Of a stretch of 64,000 bases of DNA, positions 42,701-52,999 are shown in pieces. The stretch comes from Cyathus striatus. Lineage: Eukaryota; Basidiomycota; Agaricomycetes; Agaricales; Nidulariaceae. Location: assembly GCA_025738555.1 (NCBI GenBank), contig JAOVFP010000005.1, positions 434,001 through 498,000 on the forward strand, written 5' to 3'. The notes beneath the pieces were generated by a model. The model saw only the letters and a list, made by a program, of their open reading frames with translations, was not told where the DNA came from and ran no database searches. Each line of letters begins with the position of its first letter. Position 1 is the stretch's first letter. Position numbers and translations under genes: made by a program.

Positions 42701-43309
42701 GAATGCACTGTTTGCACAGCACATTGTAGAACCAAAGTAAAATATAGAAATATGTAGATATGAAGTTAAAGCACATATAAGTAGGTAATTAAGGATAAAA
42801 TATAAAAGAAATGAAGTAAATCAATTTATAAGTGTAGTACTGGGTTATACCAGTGTACCATCTACTTCCTCCACAACACTCGTAGCTAGTCTAAATGTCT
42901 ACTTTACAGCTTAGCTAATGTGCAATTACTGCTTTTGTATTAACTATATAGTTCCTCTAGCCATAGTTTTGTAGGATATTTAATAGGTAGAGTTAAGTAG
43001 TATGAGGGCAGTCTCCTGTACCCCGAGAAATACCAGCTAGCATTGTGCTTTAGTACTTGTGTGAGCAATTGAGATTCTAAGTGCAATGAGAAGTGTGAAG
43101 TCATAAGCCCATGCTAAGTCTGAGATTAAGGAATGTGCATCAAAATGCACATCAAAGCATTCACTAAGCCATATTCCTTCTTGAACATCAGTCTTTGACA
43201 CCCTTTCTACACCTTACTTCTGTTGAATATGGTGATTCAGCACATCATTATGTAATTATACAGATTTAGTATATTTTATCTTTTCATTCTATTTTTACTC
43301 TTCACTCCA
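39798..43309. other. Long stretch without recognised genes
   Basis: Moderately AT-rich. Frames at 40508-40879, 41177-41497 (plus), 40047-40376, 41681-42040 and 42412-42735 (minus) have no recognised domains and no coherent splicing. A 13-bp hairpin (CTATCCATATACA and complement) lies near 40689-40727. CCTTAACCCTAAC at 40231 is a two-unit telomere-like match and is probably chance. Confidence 0.35.
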
Positions 43310-43337
43310 CAAATGATGTCATTAATGACATCATTTG
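43310..43337. repeat. 28-bp perfect palindrome
   Basis: CAAATGATGTCATT followed by its exact complement. It contains two TGATGTCA/TGACATCA half-elements similar to bZIP (CRE/ATF) sites. No gene is recognised next to it, so a regulatory role is speculative. Confidence 0.85.
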
Positions 43338-44750
43338 ATCTTTATCACTTGATATTCTATTCTTAGCTATGATTCTGGTAGTTAAGACTAAAGTCTGATG
43401 TTTGCTTCCTTTCAGTTGCTCACTTCAGACTTTAGGTATAGTCACTTTGTTGTATTCTTCTATTATAATATAGTTGCTCACTTAAGACTTTAGTCTACTT
43501 CTCTGAGTGCTCCTGCAAGCCTGCTAGAACTTGCCACTGCAACTTGTCTCATTTAACAACTTCACCCAGAAGCACCTTGCATTCGAGTCTTACCCACTGA
43601 GCACTTTCTTAGTGAGTGTACATGGTGTGAGTTTTATTATTAATATTTACATTTACACTACATTGCACTAAACTAGGTATTTTACATCTAAGGCTTCATC
43701 TCTCCAGGGTGTATTTGTTTTCCCATACTACATGACTGTGCATGATACTCACACACCACTAGACCTGGAATTACATCTCAGTCAACTCCTAGATGGCTCT
43801 AGCCAAAGATATAGGGCTTGGGCAGCCTACGCATCCCAGTGCCTCAGACAAGTGGGCACAGGAGAGCCTGAACAGAACTTATCGTTCTCAAGCCCACAGT
43901 CCATGTTTTTCTCCTTCTCCATCAATGTTGGCTCATGGCATGCACATGGGCTCAATCCAGAAGACCTGGACAATCTTGATGATCCCCACTTAAAGAAAGC
44001 GAGCTTCATGTATCATGCAGTGGGGATTTGTGCTTGTGGCCAGTGTGGCTCTGCCACTGTAGTTTTATAATATTGGCTAGCATGACTTGGTGGTTGTAGC
44101 TGGCTGAAGCTTTGCCTCTAAAGTTACATAGGTGGCTGATGTTGAGTGAAGTTCATGCTGGCCTCTGTAGTGGTACCTGATGCTCAGAGTTACCACTATG
44201 CTTCTGGTCATTGTACCCCCCCACTATTATATGTGGATCTTTTCATTGCAGATGGGTGTTTTAACTGCATGTCTTGATTGGAGACTGCCTTACATATCCT
44301 GCCTATGCCCCATGTCTCAGTGTTCTGTTTATTCCAGCATGGGCCTCTCCCTCTTTGCTGCCTCTTCTTTTTTTCTTTGTTTCCCTCTTTCTTATTTATA
44401 TTCACATCTCTTACTAACACCCTCCTCCTAGAATCAACAACAATAGCCCTCCTCACGAAACTATCAAACCTCCCCACTCCACTACACAGCTTTGTAGCAA
44501 CAAAACCAGTCTAGGGAATCTGCACTGGCACAATTCTCCTCTCTTGTGCCATGGAGGGAGCCAAGAAGGGTGGGCAGGAGCTGTTTGGTGGGATGAGTGT
44601 GTGTATTGCTAGGAATGGATTCAGTTTGCAAGTCTGTATTTCCTTTTTGTTTGTTTGAGTGGGCAAGAGGCTGATGCAAGGTGAATAGATTGTATCATTT
44701 GAGACAGAACTTGCTGTGGACAGGTTGAGAAAGGAGGGTAGTCTTGGAAC
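43338..44750. other. Region with an unrecognised 112-codon frame (43732-44070)
   Basis: The frame from ATG at 43732 (MTVHDTHTPLDLELHLSQLL, later HGLNPEDLDNLDDPHLKKAS) is fairly protein-like, but I recognise no domain and see no promoter or splice context. ACTTTAGTCT/AGACTAAAGT motifs recur at 43387-43500 in both orientations. A 9-bp piece just before 44750 matches the flank to the right of the solo LTR. Confidence 0.3.
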
Positions 44751-45367
44751 TGATGCGCCAAATTTGTGATTTGTATTTAAATAGTACTAATATATATTGT
44801 AATACTCAAATAATCATCACAAACCACAGGCTTTAAGTTCAAGGGAGAGAAAACACAGATAATGTATAAACTAGTATAAAGGTAGGAAACTATAGATTAA
44901 TTATTCTTTCTACTATGAAATTACTCGGTTCAAGTACTGTTCAGATTTGTTTCTATTCCAATTTATTACACTCCTAGAGTGGAAGGAACCTAGGATTTCT
45001 CCCGGGGTGCTTGCTTCTCCTCCTCATTCCTGTCCTCCTTATATATCTTTTACAACTAAAACTGTACAGTACCTATATATGGAAAGGAACTACTCTAGAC
45101 TACTTTATATGACAACATAATGTTATTTCCAACATATTGACCATGCGGGAGCAACAATACATGTGGAATTCCATGTGGTAGATCAAACAGTGGGATAATT
45201 TCGGAGTACAAGTACGAAGTCACATGACTTTCTCCGGGCTGCGATTACCGCAGTAACCGGTTCGGAGATAACGGTTCTAATGCCTCGCATTTGATCACGT
45301 GACGAGAACGCATGTAACGTGTTCTCTTAGGTTTAATCAAGCCATTAAATAGTTTTAAGGCATATCA
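44751..45367. repeat. Solo LTR (617 bp)
   Basis: Starts TGATGCGCC and ends GGCATATCA, an imperfect inverted pair with TG..CA borders. GAAC lies on both sides (44747-44750, 45368-45371); counting the boundary T, GAACT could be a 5-bp duplication. The unoccupied target is visible nearby: GTCTTGGAACTAACACCAA at about 45494 is what the two flanks would give if joined. No internal retrotransposon sequence is present, so recombination between two LTRs is inferred. Confidence 0.7.
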
Positions 45368-45927
45368 GAACTAACACCAACACTGATTGTTCCACCAATT
45401 GAAATCATAGTCTGACTCCCCTGTGTGTTCATCTGGGCTCTGGTTCATCTTTCCCCCTCCCCTTCCTCACATGTATACTAACGTCTACCAGTAGTCTTGG
45501 AACTAACACCAATACCAACTGTTCTACCAATTGAAATTGTAACCCGACTCCCCCTGGAACTCATACCCCACTCACATCCATCCTCACACTCACAGGATGG
45601 GGTTTGGAAGGACAAGCCAGAGACTTATGTGGCCCTTCAGCAGTGTTTGCATCTGCTTACAATGTGAGTATACATGATACATACTAGATGCTGCTCATTC
45701 TTCCAAGTCTCATACTCCTGTTCCCTCATACTCCCACTCCTTCATACTCCTGCTCCTTCATACCCTGGCCCCTCCCTTCTTTTCAGGAGCACTGTATGTC
45801 TTGTTAGGGTTAGGGTTATTATGTATCCCTCTTTTGTGATCACTGTCTCACTGCAAAATCTCCCTGTACATTCTATACTGTGCAGTGTAATGTAGCAGTC
45901 ATTAATAAATGCATTGGCACTATACAA
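45368..45927. other. Tandem flank repeat and 3' flank of hAT copy 2
   Basis: A ~120-bp unit with AACTAACACCAA, TGTTC-ACCAATTGAAAT and CCGACTCCCC-like pieces occurs at about 45369-45415 and 45490-45555. Further on, GTTAGGGTTAGGGTTA at 45803-45818 is a short telomere-like run. No gene recognised. Confidence 0.45.
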
Positions 45928-48900
45928 CTACAAGCTGGATAGTAAACAACGACTACCATGCTTCTCCACAGGTTTTGGCTTTGGTATAAGCTCAAAAACA
46001 TTACTCCAAATCCAAACCTTCATTAACAATGCTTTGTGTATCATCTCTGCCTGCAGTGGGCTTCATAAGTCAGTAAATATTCGATGCAACTTTGAAAAGG
46101 TCCTTGTCATGAAAACCTAGTTTGCCACACAATTGATTAAAGTGCTTTGTAAGGCCTTAAGGCACAACTCACCTCGCAAGGCATGTTGTTGAACACGGAT
46201 CCTTAAATTGGATTTTAAGGCTTCACAGAGAGCCCTAAAATACCATTTAAATGTTGGATATAATTAGATGGATTGTAAGGCTCGCTGCGAAGTCTTACAA
46301 TAAATACATACCATATAATGACTTGTAATTATGTATAATGTTGCCCAATAAATGACGAAATTTCTATTCCTTTCATTTCACATATAAAGCATAATGGTTT
46401 ATAAAGGCCAGCTGCAGGAAACCCTGTTTTAATTCAACATAGATACAGTGTTGTAATGTGTACATGAATATGACTAGTAATACTACACTGATTGTAACGT
46501 TAGCATATAAGTACATTACAAATCACCTACCAAGATGCTTCTTACCTTTTGGCTTCAACTTACTCACAAGTACAACTCTAGCCTACTTATTTTGAAGTGA
46601 CAAGTACAGGTTTTGTCACTCTTTTGTACACTTGTGGCAGTCATCTTAGTCAGCTTGAAGCCGGATCTTGCAAAGTCTAAGCGTAGTGACTGCAAGCTCC
46701 GGGTCTAGACGAGATCGTTATTCTGGTTAATCCGGATTCGGTCTTTGTCAGTCTATATCCACACTTTCTCCCCACTGGTCTTTGATCAGTAATACGTACC
46801 AGCTAGTGTCACAAACCAGCAAATCATACAGAAAAACTATTTACAATGTTAGTTCATTTATATTGTAGATATTGCGATAGATAGATCAAAGATAGGTAGC
46901 TATATTAGTAGCCAACGTAAAACATAGTAAATAAGCTACCCAACTATTGAGCTAATGCTGCAAAGGCTTACAATGAATAGACAATATTATCCTAACATTG
47001 AAAGCTAGACTTAAGATTATGAAAGTCATAACATCAATTGCAATACACCCTGGTTGTCATAACAGACCTTGTGTGCTACCCAGATCTTATAATGCTTTGT
47101 ATGTGTATTGAAAAGTCACCGCTCATGCCTTACAATCATCTTACAATATATTATTGGGTGAATTAAGGCTTAAGATCTTGCAAGACGATTTCGGTTTTCA
47201 TGACACTCTCAACAGAGACACTTGTTGCAGGAATAGCAAGAAAGTTCCTTGCCATGTGTGCCAGCACCAGAAACATAGTTTCATGTAGCTAATTATCAAC
47301 AAATGTTAGTGCTTACTACTGGGACAGTGAGAATGAGCACAATAGCACACACCTTACACCATGATAGGGGGTCATGAATGACATCATGCCTGCCTTCAAA
47401 GGCAAAATAATGCCTGAGCTCATCATCAAGATGTTGACTAAGAGTGGGAGCAGCAGCTGCTGCTATATCAAAGTCAAAATCACAGAGACTAGCCAAGCTA
47501 CTTGATGCTGTTGAGTAGGATGTTGTAGTTCATTCTCCATTTTGGCTTGGTACTGTTTTGCTACTGCATGAACAAGGATTTGGACCCTTTGAACTTCATT
47601 GTCATTTTTATGCACATCCATTTTGTGAAACCACTCTGAACGCATGAAAGGATGTGGTACTAGTAAACATAGAGTATTAGCATGGTTGAAACTTGGAAGA
47701 GAGCAATTGCAGTTGTATGCACTAGTTCCTAGAATGTAATTATAGTTGGTAACAGCTTTCACTTTGTACTTCACAAGCTTTGCTTGCCCAACACCAGCTG
47801 CAGTATGTAACTCTATCAGTAAGCTGAAGTTTTGGGCAATCACATTGAGATGCTTCTCAAGTGAGTCATAGATTGGAAGGATGAATGGGATGGTTGGACA
47901 CCTTGACATTGAAAGTTGTTGGGTGTGAACAGTAAAACACTATGTCATCAGAGGTTAGACAGTGAACAACTTACAAGACTTCAAAATATCACATACATCT
48001 AAGATACCCCACAGCTGATCTAGCTGCTCCCAATCCTTTCCCAAATTCAGCCCTTCATACTCTTCTGTCTCAAATACCCACCAGTTGATTGCCTGTTAAG
48101 AAGCTTATTAAAAGATAGTTGACACAACAATGATATCAAGTGAACTTTATGGTATTACCTCATGAAAAAGAATTGCTCAGCCAATCATAGCATGAGTTGA
48201 ATTCCATCTTGTACACACATCACGAATGACCATGAGCTTTGAGAGTAAGGGGCTATTTGGGTCTCTATTGTTTACATGCTTCGAGTTACCATAAATCTCT
48301 GCAGAGATTTTCCAGAAGTGTTGTCATTGTTGAGGAGATGGGGTGATCTTATTGACAATAAATCACAGCTGAGAGCAATTGCAAGCACATGAGGTGGTAT
48401 AACTGCAAGGTAATGGTGAATCCAAGACATACCTGCTGTAAGCCACTTTCCCCAACCTCCCCAGCTTCTTCCTCATTGAGCACTGTCTCATATAGTTCCT
48501 TCTCTGCACCCAATCTCTCTTCTAAGCCAACATTGACCTCTCTATTGGCTTCAAGCTCTTGCAGCTCAACATTGTCACCAACTTCATAGTGAATCAGCAT
48601 ATCTTTATTGAGGAGAAAGTAGTCAGTATCATCTCCATCATCTCCACACTCCTCTGCCTCATTAAGTGAAGACAGAATGGCTTGAGCTACTAGATTGATA
48701 ATATGAGCCAGGCAATGGATCTGGTGGTCTTCATGCTCTGGAATATCATAAAGAGTGAGTAGGGCATGAGCCACATTGCAGAATAGCATGTCATTAATAC
48801 TTGCATTGTCCATAGCAATTGTGGAGAAGTGTTTGGTATGCAGTAGTAAGTACGAGACTCTACAAACGATGGCTGGTTACTTATCTTGCTAAGAACTCCA

Positions 48901-49017
48901 GCTTTATGGGCACTGTCCACAAATGAATGAGCAGCATAAATGTCTTCATGCTCTTTGCTTTCCAGAGGCCAAAAATCAATAACACGCTCAATAAGCTCCC
49001 AATCATTGTTGATGAAT
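45928..49017 (-). pseudogene. hAT transposase, copy 2 (central and C-terminal parts), split by a 1.1 kb element
   Basis: On the minus strand, from about 49016: INNDWELIERVIDFWPLESK, AIAMDNASINDMLFCNV, HEDHQIHCLAHIINLVAQAI, then FWKISAEIYG, VIRDVCTRWNSTHAMIG (TGA at 48179-48177), WWVFETEEYEGLNLGKDWEQ, YNYILGT and PFMRSEWF. The hAT C-terminal dimerisation region follows: LDDELRHYFAFEGR, then MARNFLAIPATSVSVE, where a 1.1 kb element (46105-47205) interrupts. Beyond it, RIFTDL, a TGA at 46065-46063, SPLQAEMIHKALLMKVWIW and VEKHGSRCLLSSL end at TAG 45930-45928. The BED finger and N-terminus are missing: similarity to copy 1 starts abruptly at about 49017. At least one frameshift is also present near 47465-47500. 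Confidence 0.88.
46105..47205. mobile_element. 1.1 kb inverted-repeat element inside hAT copy 2
   Basis: TGTCATGAAAACC at 46105-46117 and the perfect inverted form at 47193-47205. The hAT reading around it (..SVSVE | R.. ) is rejoined when it is removed, with CT repeated on both sides as the only visible duplication. Inside, TTGTAAGGC/GCCTTACAA-type motifs recur near both ends (46147-46300, 47120-47190). No coding capacity seen. The superfamily is unclear because a 2-bp non-TA duplication is unusual. Confidence 0.65.
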
Positions 49018-49692
49018 CCCAGTCAAAAACTGGTCTAGGCAGATCAAACCCTGTCTAGGGACATCGGTGCATTTAGCTTGCATCTAGCGGTATCTAAGAA
49101 TATCCTAGTTACGTCGGACTTTGAGAACGTGTACATTACTACATATGTACTTAGCGTGAATCAATTCAAATTTAACCGGCCTTTTAATCAGTGATACAGT
49201 AAGTAAGCGAGTCCTTTGTCGCTTCGTGGAACAGAGAAGTTCCTAGCAGTTCTAATAGCTATCCATCTTCTATCCTTTCCGACAATCAGGTATAACATGA
49301 ACATTTCTGTTTGCGTGAGTCTGGTCTGAATTTATTATATTTAAAGTGTCACCATAGATACTCACAGAGATGTATAACTCAGTGATTGTGCAATTGTGCA
49401 CTGCTGCTTCCCAAATACACGATTCAAGGCAGAACGGCAACTAGCAACCGATAGGGATTACTTTGTGAGTGCATTCTCCATGCACATCGTGTTAACAGAT
49501 GTATTCAAGTAGCTTACTCCCACTGCCCACTGTAAGGAAGAACGTTTGAGTCGGTGTATGGCTTTTCTTGTGACCCATTGAAGGTGTGAGTCAACGTCAT
49601 ACAATATATTCATTCTCCCTGCATTTATCTTTTTATGCGCCGTTTCCGTTTTTATGTTGGTGCTCGGGTGTTGATAGAGTTCTTCATTACAG
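49018..49692. other. Between the hAT breakpoint and the Urc1-like gene
   Basis: Where 5' exons of the Urc1-like gene would be expected. I searched for the conserved upstream segment of the family (…VEPVW.LPGVA.RFG) and did not find it in a readable frame. It appears to be lost or degraded. Confidence 0.4.
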
Positions 49693-50642
49693 CTCAGAAT
49701 ATCTCCTCCGCCGTGTACTCTTCGAGGATACTGGAGGAATGTACCCCGAGTTAATCACTCGTTCAGATATCAAGGACTTCCTCCTGCCAATTGGTGGCTT
49801 GACCATTTACATCTGTATGCTACATTCTCTTTCATCAATCGTTCCTCGCTGACTGTTATCCTTAGTTGGTAACCCAGCGTTTATGTATGACCCCTCCAAG
49901 ATCCTCACCCTCCGCATACACGACGAATGCAATGGCTCAGATGTGTTCGGATCCGAGATCTGTACATGTAAACCATACCTCATGTATGCCATCGAAGAGT
50001 GTATCCATACCGCACAGCAAGGTTCGTTTTGCACTTTCTCCTCTCCTTCACCCTTCTCCTTGCACCCCCCTTTAACATTTTGCTAACGGCTAACGTGTCG
50101 TTACAGGTGGCACCGGTGTCGTAGTCTACTTCCGTAAAGAGGGCCGTGCTCTTGGCGAAGTGACCAAATACCCCGTCTACAACCTCCGTAAACGTGGTGG
50201 CAATTCCGCGGATGAGTACTTCAAATCCACGGAGCTCATTGTAGGTGTGAAGGACATGCGTTTCCAAGCACTTATGCCAGACATGTTGCATTGGTTGGGT
50301 ATCAAGAAGGTAGACAATATGATTTCTATGAGTAATATGTATGTTCTCTCGTTTTAATTTTGTGGGTTGGTGGATCGTGCTGATGGATTATGAAGGAAAT
50401 ACGACGCGATTGTGAAGAGCGGTATTCCGATTCTGAAGCGCTACGATATTCCCGGTATGTAACGTACTTTTTTTGCTTTTGGTCTTGACACTTACACGTT
50501 CGCAGACCACCTTATCCCTCCTGACTCGCACGTCGAAATCGACGCCAAGATTGCCACTGGATACTTCTCCAGCACCAAGAGGCTTACCGAAGCCGATCTA
50601 GTCAAGACGGTTGGAAGGGCTTGGGAGGAGACAGAGCATTGA
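49693..50642 (+). CDS. URC1: Urc1-like GTP cyclohydrolase II domain protein (uracil catabolism), 5' end missing
   Basis: Exons 49693-49814, 49866-50021, 50107-50338, 50396-50454, 50506-50642 are phase-consistent with introns of 51-85 nt, giving 234 residues to TGA. The protein starts inside the family at SEYLLRRVLFEDTGG, then YPELITRSDIKDFLLPIGGL. The GTP cyclohydrolase II core has the zinc-ligand pattern C-x10-C-x-C in HDECNGSDVFGSEICTC and the FRKEGRALGEVTKY stretch, then KDMRFQALMPDMLHWLGI and EIDAKIATGYF. In yeasts Urc1 works with Urc4 in the URC pathway of uracil degradation; it is related to RibA, but riboflavin synthesis is not implied. The N-terminal ~third of the family is not seen, and a hAT fragment ends 675 bp upstream, so the gene may be truncated. 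Confidence 0.85.
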
Positions 50643-50835
50643 TCTCGACCCGCCGATACTATTTCTGTTTCAAATAACACACGACCTCACGCTACGTTTG
50701 ATGTACTGATTAATGTATACCGTAATTTGCTTTGTGTAACTCGTCAGCTGTAGTAGTAGCATTCAATCGATCATATAATTTCCTGTCTTTAATGTGTGAA
50801 GTAATAGCAGACTAAGCAATGTCTACATATATCTG
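50643..50835. terminator. Shared 3' flank of convergent genes
   Basis: Only ~190 bp between the stop of the plus-strand Urc1-like gene and the stop of the minus-strand RNase T2 fragment, so their 3' UTRs probably meet or overlap. No specific poly(A) signal was assigned. Confidence 0.35.
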
Positions 50836-51895
50836 TTAAGTGCTTACAATACTCAAGGTATAACCTTCGCTGTGGCTTGTGCCAGTGAATACGGAGAACA
50901 CAGTCGATCCACTAGGGGTACTGTCACTCGTGAGCGACGTCGATCCCCCAGATGCAAGGAGCAAATTACTCCCAGAAGTCACTTATTATTGACAATTTAT
51001 AAGCTTTTTATCTAGATGTAAAGAATATATACCGTACCACAGAGAACGTGGTCAATGTAACCCCCAATCCACAAGAAAACGTCCCGCTGCTAACCCCACA
51101 ACTCCCCTTGGAAGACGTCATTGTGAAGCTCAAACTTGTACCGCTGATCGTGAACGTTGCGAGCGTCTGCATAGACCATGTTCCTGCAGAAAGAAGGCCG
51201 CCGACTGTCGATCCAGATTGAATGACATGTATTGTTGCTTTGGATGAAAGGCTTCCGGGAGTCTGGAAGAAATGGATGTAAGTGGGCTAGAATGTTACAT
51301 TGAGATGGAATGAAGTACGTACCCCTGAAGGAGTGCTCTAGCACGATAAAGATACTCAGTCTACTTTAGATCTCTATAGTCATAGAAAATGCTTACGCCG
51401 GTGGACTGTACGACGTCATGAGTCACTTCCTAAGGATAAATATTGTAATGACTCACAGTTGGAGTTGAGGTCGACGAACTGGAACCAGAACCAGACTTCG
51501 GCAGGTACTTAATTCCAGATAACGGACAAGAGCCTGCTTTAGGCGCATCTACCATACCACAAATGTTCGTCCATTAAGACTACCGAATTTAGTAGATAAG
51601 CACCAACATACCAATAGCAACAAATGTTCCATCGATAATGGAGCCCTTCAAATTGAAGTACCAGCTGATCTGGTTCAATGCACTCGATGTGCAATCGAGT
51701 GCCGGAGTGACACCCTAAATTAAATGTTAGTCCACCGAAATAATGATGCTATTGGCAGAGAGGAGGATTTCACGGAAGCCAACTTGAGTGCAGACCTCAG
51801 CTGAGAGAGGGTGAATGTCTTGCTAGGTGATGGGGTGATTCCTACATTGGGGAGCCGGGTGGGCGTAGGCAGAGTTTGGAAGAGTTTGACACAGC
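50836..51895 (-). pseudogene. RNase T2 gene, 3' half only
   Basis: Minus-strand exons 51895-51774, 51714-51612, 51548 onward, and C-terminal exons to TAA at 50838-50836, with introns of 59 and 63 nt between the first three. The peptide shows KLFQTLPTPTRLPNVGITPS, SKTFTLSQLRSALKLAS, GVTPALDCTSSALNQISWYF, NLKGSIIDGTFVAI and AGSCPLSGIKYLPK, the second half of the fungal RNase T2 catalytic domain. A Ser/Thr linker and the fungal C-terminal domain follow (SAGTWSMQTLATFTISG, SSKGSCGVSSGTFSCGLG). The active-site segments that hold the catalytic histidines (HGLWP-type and HEWxKHG-type) should precede this and are not found up to 52.5 kb, so no working enzyme is encoded. The junction near 50995-51050 is uncertain. 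Confidence 0.75.
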
Positions 51896-52999
51896 CTGTT
51901 GAACGCAAGGTTAGGGGGTGCAGAGAATCGAGGTAGAATGTCGTTAATGCACCTCAGATCCTTTGATGCTTCCGCTGGGTAGGCAAGTTGACTTCAGAGT
52001 GCTATATAAATGCTGTAAGAAATGGTATCCCACTTGGAAATGTCGTCGATGTATCGTTGAGCTGAACAGCTATTCGCTCGGTATCTCCCATTCGGACCTG
52101 ATTTCATAGTGCACACGCAAGTGGAAGTGGTGTACTGCTGGAAATGAGTTAGCGAGGTGAAGAGGAAGGAAGAAAGTAATACAAAGGAGAATGGGGCAGA
52201 AATAAGGAAGTTGAGATGAAGGAAAACAAGCAAAATCGTATGTGAATGGATATTATGTTTTGTATGTGAAGAGATCGATTGGCGCCTCTTGTTATCGATA
52301 TGAAGCCCGGTAAGCCATTGCAGTGAAATTTGGAACTTGAAGGAAGCGTTGAAGTAGAAAGGGCAGAGAAGGGCCTGTGATCGATCTAAATCTCTATGTA
52401 CCATGTGTTGAAGTACATGCATGTAACATGCACTTCATTTCCGGAATTGGACAGTTTCATAGTATATTGTTCCATTACAATTCTACAAGATGTGATAATT
52501 CATGTTTTATGAATCAATTATTATCATAGACATGATCCATACATTACATGCACCAGGAAGCACCTTTCAATGATGTTGCATATAAAACCAATAGTAATGA
52601 AGACGAGAAATCTTGGCTGTTCTCTCTGTCTTGGAAATGAATAGTTCGTGTATCAGGTACTAGTTATAGCATATGTCTCCTGATTCCCATCTGGGAATAT
52701 TAATATACACCTCATGCCCTAGAAGCACAACACATGGTGTTACTAGCTCCACTTGTGCACTTGTATATCAGAAGTGGTGGCAGTAGAGATGTGAATTGCA
52801 CGATTATGCTAGTAACTTTACAATTGTCACTTATATTTCCCATGTCTTCTATTTTTGTGCTCCACATGCTTGTACAGCGCTGATTTCATTAGCATTTTCA
52901 GCTATCAATGTCCCTTCAACATTTAGTTATCTGTATATAAGTATGATGAGAGTATAATGATGAGTAGGCACTCACCTCGGTAACACCTGCTCTACTCTA
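51896..52999. other. Degraded 5' part of the RNase locus and flank of the Tnp2 gene
   Basis: A minus frame at 51994-52422 is Ser/Phe/Leu-rich without known domain. 52440-52990 is AT-rich and should hold the Tnp2 promoter and the left end of that transposon; I could not identify matching terminal repeats. Confidence 0.35.

Noticed and set aside
45803..45818. Interstitial telomere repeat
   Set aside because: Only about two and a half TTAGGG units; chance or a short element end is as likely.
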